From CAYMRB01 sp964392615 (GTDB taxonomy: Bacteria; Planctomycetota; UBA8108): DNA of 27,983 bases. The notes beneath the pieces are model-generated. The model searched no databases. It was not told the DNA's origin and was given only the letters and a program-made list of their open reading frames with translations. The first letter of the stretch is position 1; every line of letters starts with the position of its first letter. Shown one piece after another: positions 15,606 to 21,947 of the stretch. Both the position numbers and the translations under genes were made by a program. Location of the stretch: assembly GCA_964392615.1 (NCBI GenBank), contig CAYMRB010000076.1:1-27983 (forward strand), given 5' to 3'.

Positions 15606-16220
15606 TCATTCCGGGATCTCGTGCCGGATCTTGTCGAACGCGACCTCGAAGTCGAAGCCGACCTTCTTCCCGTCTTTCGTCGTGTACCGCTGCGGATCCC
15701 AGGTCGGGCTCTCCTCGCTGTGGCATCGTCGGCACGCCTTCTCGGTCGGCTCGACGTATCCCTTGCCGACCGCTTCCAGATGCATCTTGCCGTCGCGCGG
15801 CTTGGCGTAGAACTCCCCGGGGCCGTGGCACGCTTCGCAAGCGACGCCCTCCCTGGGGCGATAGCGCGGACCGTATCGGTTCCTCGGGTGCCCGTGGGCC
15901 GCGGTGTGACACTTCAGGCACTCGGCCAGCTCGTGCGGCGCGCCGGTCAGGCCCGCCTTCGCCGCGATCTCTCGCGCTTCGTCGGTCGTCAGGACCTCGT
16001 ACGCCTTCGCGTGCCGTAGCTCCTTCCAGACGTTGTACTGGCTGCCGATCGACTTCTTCTGGTGACACTTCTTGCAGGCCTTCAGGCCCATGAAACGCGG
16101 CTCGGAGCTCTTGAGTCGACCCCGTCCGTCTCGTCCCTCAGCGGTCAACGTCCGGACGAGATAGGTAGAGAATGCGGCGATCAGCAAGAGCGCCGCTGTC
16201 GCGGCCCACACGTGTCTCAT
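15606..16220 (-). CDS. Tetrahaem cytochrome c, cytochrome c554-like
   Basis: 204 residues with an N-terminal hydrophobic segment (residues 4-22), a signal anchor or uncleaved signal. Four haem sites: CKKCH 49, CLKCH 101, CEACH 128 and CRRCH 163. The spacing, MGLKACKKCHQKKSIGSQYN, LRHAKAYEVL (His70 a probable distal ligand) and CEACHGPG are typical of the cytochrome c554 / c-prime family used as small periplasmic electron shuttles. It follows the 14-haem lipoprotein gene by 59 bases on the same strand and probably belongs to that operon. Inferred role: electron carrier between the inner-membrane NrfH-like protein and the outer-membrane cytochromes. The SD is weak (GAGTGA). Confidence 0.9.
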   Translation of the reverse strand: MRHVWAATAALLLIAAFSTYLVRTLTAEGRDGRGRLKSSEPRFMGLKACKKCHQKKSIGSQYNVWKELRHAKAYEVLTTDEAREIAAKAGLTGAPHELAECLKCHTAAHGHPRNRYGPRYRPREGVACEACHGPGEFYAKPRDGKMHLEAVGKGYVEPTEKACRRCHSEESPTWDPQRYTTKDGKKVGFDFEVAFDKIRHEIPE

Positions 16221-16279
16221 GCGTCACTCGCTGTCGGAGAATCGGCGCCCGGCGCACTCACCACTTTCGAGTTCCTCGC

Positions 16280-19200
16280 TCAAGGATCCTGCCAGTCGGC
16301 TCCAGGCGGTTGCCAGCCGGGGTCGCCCGCGAGCTTCCTCCCGAGCATCCGCCACGTGTTCCTGAGCACCTGGACGGCGTACGCTGCGTTGTGTGACCCG
16401 GCCGCAGGGTCGTGCTCGAAGAGGACGACGTTGTACGCGGCCTTGGCCGCGTCCGCATCGGGCGGCGACAGCTGATCAGCGCCGAGTTCCCAGTACGGGT
16501 AGCGGCCCAGCCACGTGAATCCGAAGCCTGTGGCGAGGCCTGCACCCGTCCCGTCTGTCAGCGCACCGAGCACCCGATTCAGCAGGCCGTGGATCTCGTC
16601 GTCCACGCTCCCCCTGGCGCCATCCCCGTCGTAGTCGCCGCGTGCGGGCACCGCGAATGTCGGCACCGCGGCTCCACCCCACGAGCTCCAATCATCGTCC
16701 GCAGCGTGACAGAGGGCGCAGGACGCGATCTCCGCGTCCCACGAATGCGACGCGCTGTAGTCTCGGGTGTGCATGTGACAAGTCAGGCACATCTGCGTCG
16801 CGTCCTGCCCCGGCGCGATGAAGTCCTGAGTCGCATGATACGAGTCGTTCAACGCGTCGTCCGCGACACCGTCGATCGAGTACGACGTCACCGCTCCGAT
16901 GCCGAGGAACGTCTCGGACTGATTTGCCGAGTGGGGCGCGCCGGTGAGCCGCCACACCGTGCCGGCCCACGTGGCGGTCGCGGCAGTCTCCGGATCGCTC
17001 TGTCTGGAGTTGTGGCACATGATACAGAGCCGCGCCTTGTTGGCTTGCACGTATGTGCCGCCGTCCGGGACGCGAACCCGCCCCACGGCCCGCAGCTGTT
17101 TCGCGGCGAGCGTCGACGCGTAGTGCGGGTAGTGACAGACCGTGCAGGTCTGCGGCATGGGATCGGCGTACGGAAGCGCCCCCGTGTAGCTGCCGGCTCC
17201 CGCCAGCCTCTCCTGGATGAATCGCTGGCCGACGTGACACCGGAAACAGCTGGATGCGTAGTAGCCGCTCGACGAGCCGGTCACGCGTGTCACGAGCTGC
17301 GCGTGAGGTGACGTCTCCCATTGCCGGTACGTATCTGAGTGGCAGCCGCCGCACGTGGCGGCGTCTCGCGGGTCGAACAGCGGCAGCTGGGACGGGACAT
17401 GGCAGATACCACACGCACCCGTGTACGGGGTGGGCATCGCGCTGCCCGGCGTCGATCCCATGGCCGTGAAGCGCGACGGCACCGCGAACGTGTGGGAGCT
17501 GATGTCGTTCTGCCAGAACACCATGGCCTCGTCGGTGTCGGCGCCCGTCGGCGAGCCGAGGAGGAAGCCGCTCGTCCCCGCACCCGACCTCGCCGTCTTC
17601 GGCATGTGACAGCTGACGCACGACGTCACGCTACCGCTCATGGTCGTGCCGATCTCGTCACTCATGTGGGTCGTCACGTCGATGGCGTGGCAACGCTGGC
17701 ACAGCAGGCTGTCCGGTGCCGTCGAGTAGAGCAACTGATGGTCGATCCGGTTGTCGTGCAGATCGTGGCAGTCCGAGCAGACGACCAAGCGCCGCGAGTT
17801 CCTCGTATGCCTCGACTTCAGATGGTCGCTCGTCTGCTGACGGTCCGACTTCGAGTGAAGCGCGTCGACCTCGGCCCAGAGATCCGATGCGGCTGCGCTC
17901 TTTCGCGACGCGTGCGCGGCCAGGAACTCGGCGCGTCGCATGCCGGGTACCATCGTGCGGTCGTCGGCGCTCAACGGCTGGTCGTTCTGAACCGTTCCCT
18001 TGCCCTGGACCCGATCGTGGCATCGGCCGCAGATCTGGTCGGCGCGGTTCGGCGTCAGCTTCGCGGGGTCGGTGATATACCGGGCCGAATCGGCCGCGAC
18101 GTGCTCCGAGCCCGGACCGTGACAGCACTCGCAGCCGACGTTGATCTCCTCGGTCTGCCCATCGCCGTCGAAATCGATGCCGCCCGGGTCGACGACGGCG
18201 TCGGCGAGCCACTCTCCGGTGGCTCCGTCCTGCTCGGTGCTGAACCCCGTGACATGGCAAGCGGCGCAGTTCCCCTCGAACGTGGCGTCGGCCGGCGGAT
18301 CCTTCAGCGAGCCTGTGACGTCATCCCAGAAGTCCGCCGCGCGATAGTCGCGCCACGGCTGACGCGTGCGATCGTAGTGGCCGCTGTCGCCGTCATGCTG
18401 ATACTGCAGGAACGGGTAGTGCCCCCGCCGTCCCGCGATCGTGACCAGGTACTTCTGCTGGTACAGCGCTCCGCCGAGCGTCAGCTTGACGGTGAGCTCC
18501 TTGGTGTCCGCAGGGGCGGATTCGTTCACGAGCGTGATCTTGTGCCGATCGTCGGCGTTGTCCTGCCACAGATAGGCGCGGAAGTGGACCGATCCACCGC
18601 CTGTCGCACCGACAAAGATCTCGAACCGGTCGACGCCGCGACTTGCGTCGTAGTCTTCGAAGAACAACTCAGTGCCCACCGAGTAGTCAGCGCCGGAGAT
18701 GAAGGCGGCGAGACCGTCGTCGAATCCCGGGTACTGCGACAGGTCCTGGAGTGACGTGCTCGATCCCGGAGCGCGGACGGAGTTCGCGTGGGCTGTCAGC
18801 TTGTGCCCGGCCAGGTCCGCGTGACACCCGATGCAGGCGCTCGAGCCCACATGGGTGGCCGCGGCGGAGGGCGAGCTGCTCAACACGATTCGGTTGTCGC
18901 TCGCCGCGAGGTAGCTCGACTTCGTGGCGATGCGACACTGCGCGCCACCCGGCAGGTGCTCGGAGTCGCCGGCAGCCGGCGCCGCCCACAGGAAGTAGTC
19001 CCCGTCGGCAACGCCTGCGAACGAGAACGCGCCGGTACCATCGGTCACCGCGGCTCGGACGCTCTCCGATCCGACGAGATCCTCGAGAGGCTCGTCGTAC
19101 GCTTCGGCCTCGCCGTCGAGCAATTGAGCGTGCACGATCGTACTCTCGTCGATGGCATCCGCGGGGACGAGGTAGACCGTGGCGTTCGCGAGCGCCTGCC

Positions 19201-19372
19201 CGCCCGCGCCCACGACACTGCCGGACACGTGCTGCGAAGCGTCGGAGTCGGCATCGCCGCCACCGGACTGGCATCCGGCCAGCACCCACATCACGGCCAA
19301 GACGATCATCACTCCGTCGATCGCTCTCTCGTATCTTGCTCCCGCGAGTCTCATGGCCAGAAATCCGGTCAT
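16280..19372 (-). CDS. 14-haem cytochrome c lipoprotein with carboxypeptidase-regulatory-like domain
   Basis: 1030 residues from the ATG at 19372, which overlaps the TGA of the 13-haem gene (ATGA). The frame is open upstream to 19789 but only as an Arg-rich shadow. VMWVLAGC with Cys34 is a lipobox. Residues about 48-133 form a carboxypeptidase-regulatory-like beta domain (VSGSVVGAGGQALANATVYLV); there is a second beta-rich stretch about 225-320. Haem sites: CIGCH 180, CAACH 369, CECCH 414, CGRCH 448, CSDCH 532, CQRCH 558, CVSCH 585, CGICH 654, CGGCH 674, CFRCH 709, CTVCH 743, CIMCH 783, CLTCH 862, CALCH 885. Two acidic DFDGDG and DYDGDG segments may bind calcium. Probably exposed on the outer membrane and the terminal cytochrome of a porin-cytochrome conduit. 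No known family matches it as a whole by eye. Confidence 0.88.
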   Translation of the reverse strand: MTGFLAMRLAGARYERAIDGVMIVLAVMWVLAGCQSGGGDADSDASQHVSGSVVGAGGQALANATVYLVPADAIDESTIVHAQLLDGEAEAYDEPLEDLVGSESVRAAVTDGTGAFSFAGVADGDYFLWAAPAAGDSEHLPGGAQCRIATKSSYLAASDNRIVLSSSPSAAATHVGSSACIGCHADLAGHKLTAHANSVRAPGSSTSLQDLSQYPGFDDGLAAFISGADYSVGTELFFEDYDASRGVDRFEIFVGATGGGSVHFRAYLWQDNADDRHKITLVNESAPADTKELTVKLTLGGALYQQKYLVTIAGRRGHYPFLQYQHDGDSGHYDRTRQPWRDYRAADFWDDVTGSLKDPPADATFEGNCAACHVTGFSTEQDGATGEWLADAVVDPGGIDFDGDGQTEEINVGCECCHGPGSEHVAADSARYITDPAKLTPNRADQICGRCHDRVQGKGTVQNDQPLSADDRTMVPGMRRAEFLAAHASRKSAAASDLWAEVDALHSKSDRQQTSDHLKSRHTRNSRRLVVCSDCHDLHDNRIDHQLLYSTAPDSLLCQRCHAIDVTTHMSDEIGTTMSGSVTSCVSCHMPKTARSGAGTSGFLLGSPTGADTDEAMVFWQNDISSHTFAVPSRFTAMGSTPGSAMPTPYTGACGICHVPSQLPLFDPRDAATCGGCHSDTYRQWETSPHAQLVTRVTGSSSGYYASSCFRCHVGQRFIQERLAGAGSYTGALPYADPMPQTCTVCHYPHYASTLAAKQLRAVGRVRVPDGGTYVQANKARLCIMCHNSRQSDPETAATATWAGTVWRLTGAPHSANQSETFLGIGAVTSYSIDGVADDALNDSYHATQDFIAPGQDATQMCLTCHMHTRDYSASHSWDAEIASCALCHAADDDWSSWGGAAVPTFAVPARGDYDGDGARGSVDDEIHGLLNRVLGALTDGTGAGLATGFGFTWLGRYPYWELGADQLSPPDADAAKAAYNVVLFEHDPAAGSHNAAYAVQVLRNTWRMLGRKLAGDPGWQPPGADWQDP

Positions 19373-20418
19373 CGATGACAGAACCTGCAGGCGTCGCCGT
19401 TGTCGACGTGCGGAGGCGGAAAATGACACTCCCGGCACTGGGCTTCGGTTGCGAAGCGGTGCGCGGCGTTCGCTGGCAAGGGCTGCGCCGCATCGTGCGA
19501 CGGCGTGCTGAAGTGGCACACGGCGCAGTCGTTCCCGCGGCCCAGCGGCAGGTGACAGCCCAGGCAGTGCGAGTTTCTCGTGCCTCCGAACGCGCTCCGA
19601 TGACTCCTCGGGCGCTCGCGGCTGTGGCATCGGTCGCACGTGTCCCGGGTATGGCAGACGGCGCAGCGTGATCGATCCATTCCCGCGAGGAGCCCGTGCC
19701 CACGACCTCTCCAGTGCTGATTGTGGTCGCGCGGACGCTGGGTCAGGTGGCAGTCGTCGCAGCTGCCCTGCGTGTGGCACAGCGAGCACTGATCGACCGT
19801 CGCATCACCCCCGGCCACGCGCCAGCGCTCTCCGTGCGCGGCCATGAACGCGGTGTCATGGGTTCGCGGACGCACCTGCCGGTCGAGCTGCTGGTGACAC
19901 GTCGAGCACTTCTCGGGCTCCGACATCGTGCGGCGATGGCAGTCGACACAGTCCTGCATGCGCATCTTCACGTCCGACCAGATAGCCGCCGAGCTCGCCA
20001 CATCCTCATGGCATTCCCGGCAGGACACCTTGCCATTCGACGTATGGGCCGCGTGTGCGAGGATGATCTCCTCGCGTTGTCGGCCGGCGTGCGCCCAGCG
20101 GCCCTCTCCAGCGTGGAAATACGCCGCGAGCAGATCGTTGTCGCCGGGCTCGTTGTGACAGTCGGCGCAGTCGTCGTGGAGCGGGAACGTCGGCAGCCCG
20201 GCGCTGTCCTCGAAGTCGTGGCAGTCCTCGCATTCCAACGCCTCCTGGCCGAGGTGCACGTCATGGGGGTAATCGGTCACTCGGCGGCCGTGGCGAAGCA
20301 CGTCGACGATCACCTGGCAACCGACTAGCGCGCAGACTACCGAGCACGCGACGGTTGCACGCCTGGCGTAGGCGAGCAGCGCCCCGGTCTTCCGTCTTGG
20401 TATCGATGGGTGTGTCAT
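19369..20418 (-). CDS. 13-haem cytochrome c lipoprotein
   Basis: 349 residues. The ATG at 20418 shares its A with the TGA of the porin gene (TGATG), and its own stop overlaps the next start. VVCALVGC with Cys34 is a lipobox. Thirteen CXXCH sites (Cys at 63, 84, 133, 157, 171, 211, 220, 252, 261, 285, 298, 328, 344) give about one haem per 25 residues of mature protein. That is close to the densest packing known and compatible with a nanowire-like chain inside or beside a barrel, as in MtrA-type proteins. The last haem sits at the extreme C-terminus (CRFCHR). His-rich segments between sites can supply distal ligands. The gene order porin - this - 14-haem suggests it is the periplasmic or barrel-embedded partner. 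Identity with MtrA is not claimed. Confidence 0.9.
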   Translation of the reverse strand: MTHPSIPRRKTGALLAYARRATVACSVVCALVGCQVIVDVLRHGRRVTDYPHDVHLGQEALECEDCHDFEDSAGLPTFPLHDDCADCHNEPGDNDLLAAYFHAGEGRWAHAGRQREEIILAHAAHTSNGKVSCRECHEDVASSAAIWSDVKMRMQDCVDCHRRTMSEPEKCSTCHQQLDRQVRPRTHDTAFMAAHGERWRVAGGDATVDQCSLCHTQGSCDDCHLTQRPRDHNQHWRGRGHGLLAGMDRSRCAVCHTRDTCDRCHSRERPRSHRSAFGGTRNSHCLGCHLPLGRGNDCAVCHFSTPSHDAAQPLPANAAHRFATEAQCRECHFPPPHVDNGDACRFCHR

Positions 20419-21311
20419 CAGAATCGATACCGAATCCCTGCCTCGAACGAGTGGGTCGTTCCGTCGTCGGCGTCCTCGGCGACGTACCTTCCCGTAATCG
20501 CGACGGACTCCGTCGGCGCGTACTCGACCCGGGCGAACAGCGATCGGACGTGATCGCGCTCTTCGAACGTGTAGCGGTCTTCCTGGTACAGCGCGTAACC
20601 GCTGCCGACATCGACGCTGAGCGTCTCCGTGATCTCGAGTCGCCAGTCGGCCTCGACCTCCCAGAAGCGGTCACCATCCGCCGCGAAGAGATTGGCGACG
20701 AGTGTCAGCGGTGCGCGCGCGAGCGGCCACTCCGCGAAGGTCGTCGTAAGGTAGTACCGTTCGAAATCGTGATTGAAGGGTCCCGCGTCGCGCTGTCGAT
20801 CCATGCGGCGGATCGCGATGCCGGCGCCGACGTTCCAGTTCTCGGTGACGCACCAATCCGTATCCGCGCGCAGCTCGTGGAACGGGTGGTAGCTGCGGAG
20901 TACCGAGTAGTAGAGATCGAGCTCGGTCGACAGCGCATTCTGGGTCGCGAACAGGGATCGATAGTCGAGGGAGGTCCGCCATGTGCCCGACGGCGACTGG
21001 ACGGTCAGCCTCGCGCTCGTGTCTCGCGATCTGCCATTCAGGTTGCTGTACGCACCGTAGAGGTGCACGAGCCCCCCGAGCAGATTCTGGCGCAGCTCGA
21101 GACCGAGCAGATCGTCGCTCGCAGAAGCGCGGGACGAGTCGTCGACCCACAGCTGCTCGTAGACGTCCTCGAGGTGCGTGTACGACGCTGTCAAACGGGT
21201 CGACGCGAACGGTCGTACGTCGAGCCCCAGTCCGACGACGCTGTCGTCGCGCCGCGACGACTCGCTCACGTGCCACGGAATGCCGCCGTAGAGCGCCATG
21301 CGCGTCCGCAA
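20418..21311 (-). CDS. Outer-membrane beta-barrel (porin-like), C-terminal part, after in-frame stop
   Basis: In the same frame as the segment at 21315-21866 and separated from it by one TAG and one further codon. If translated alone it could start at TTG 21311 or ATG 21299 (MALYGGIPWHV), but neither has a clear SD and no signal peptide follows. The content is a run of alternating polar/hydrophobic strands (for example LVHLYGAYSNLNG, TLVANLFAA, SLFARVEYA) ending in AGIRYRF, the C-terminal Phe signature of barrels inserted by the BAM complex. It is fused in position with the 13-haem gene (TGATG). In a porin-cytochrome operon this is where the MtrB-like porin would be, so I read both parts as one barrel of about 480 residues. 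It is a recent pseudogene, a sequencing error, or a read-through case. Confidence 0.75.
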   Translation of the reverse strand: MRTRMALYGGIPWHVSESSRRDDSVVGLGLDVRPFASTRLTASYTHLEDVYEQLWVDDSSRASASDDLLGLELRQNLLGGLVHLYGAYSNLNGRSRDTSARLTVQSPSGTWRTSLDYRSLFATQNALSTELDLYYSVLRSYHPFHELRADTDWCVTENWNVGAGIAIRRMDRQRDAGPFNHDFERYYLTTTFAEWPLARAPLTLVANLFAADGDRFWEVEADWRLEITETLSVDVGSGYALYQEDRYTFEERDHVRSLFARVEYAPTESVAITGRYVAEDADDGTTHSFEAGIRYRF

Positions 21312-21314
21312 GAC

Positions 21315-21866
21315 CTACTCCAGCTCTCGGCTCTGCAGATGGATGCCGTCCATACGGACGATCTCCGGTACTTCCTCGAGCCACTGGCGACCGACTCGAG
21401 CGACATCGAACAGTGGCACGCCCGGTCGCAGCTCGACGTAGGCCGAATCCAGGAGCGTGTAGTAGCGGCCCTCCGTGTCGCGAAGGGAGGGGTGCGCATC
21501 CGGGTTGTCGAAGCCGTCCAGGTCCTGCGCCAGATACAGCGACACGTGTCCGGCAATCCAGCGCGTCCGGGCCTCGCCGAAGGAGAAGGAGAGCACCTCC
21601 CGCAGATCCTGGTCGCGCCGCTCCGAGTCGGCGCGGTAGCTGTAGCGCAAGTCGAGATAGCCGTCGAGAAACCAGCTCGACTCCTGCTCGCTCGATGAGG
21701 GCGGCACTTCCTGAGACCGCCCGCCGACGGTGACGGCCAGCCCGAGCAGCAAGGCGCCCCCCGCGACTCGCCGCCCCGCCGGATCGCGTCTGCCGCCGAA
21801 GCTGACCCGCGACGCCGCAGGCTGCTCGTGGGTCTGCGAAGCTGGGACTTTCTCTATCGTGCGCAT
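21315..21866 (-). CDS. Outer-membrane beta-barrel (porin-like), N-terminal part, cut by an amber codon
   Basis: 183 residues ending at a TAG (21315-21317). It has a long basic n-region, then a hydrophobic stretch (GALLLGLAVTV, residues 37-47) that looks like a signal peptide, then barrel-like strands (FLDGYLDLRYSY, IAGHVSLYLAQDLDG, LDSAYVELRPG). The last residues, GRQWLEEVPEIVRMDGIHLQ, lead without loss of frame into the downstream segment. A 183-residue piece cannot close a barrel of this type by itself. It lies 81 bases after the histidine kinase gene. The start ATG at 21866 has no strong SD; a later start is possible but no ATG or GTG was found nearer the hydrophobic segment. Confidence 0.7.
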   Translation of the reverse strand: MRTIEKVPASQTHEQPAASRVSFGGRRDPAGRRVAGGALLLGLAVTVGGRSQEVPPSSSEQESSWFLDGYLDLRYSYRADSERRDQDLREVLSFSFGEARTRWIAGHVSLYLAQDLDGFDNPDAHPSLRDTEGRYYTLLDSAYVELRPGVPLFDVARVGRQWLEEVPEIVRMDGIHLQSRELE

Positions 21867-21947
21867 GAAGAAACGTCGGTATTCGTCGCGCGCCTCGAGC
21901 CCCGTATCGAGTCGCGCGCACGTCGTCGCGACTCCGCCCGCAACCGT

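Noticed and set aside
17339..18754. Plus-strand frame of 471 codons opposite the 14-haem gene
   Set aside because: No motif; the 14 CXXCH sites on the other strand settle which frame is coding.
19373..19789. N-terminal extension of the 14-haem lipoprotein
   Set aside because: Overlaps the 13-haem gene in another frame and would bury the lipobox; the ATGA overlap at 19372 is a better start.
21315..21317. Pyrrolysine read-through of the TAG in the barrel gene
   Set aside because: No PYLIS-like element or pyl gene was recognised in the window and barrels are not known Pyl proteins; mutation or error is simpler.
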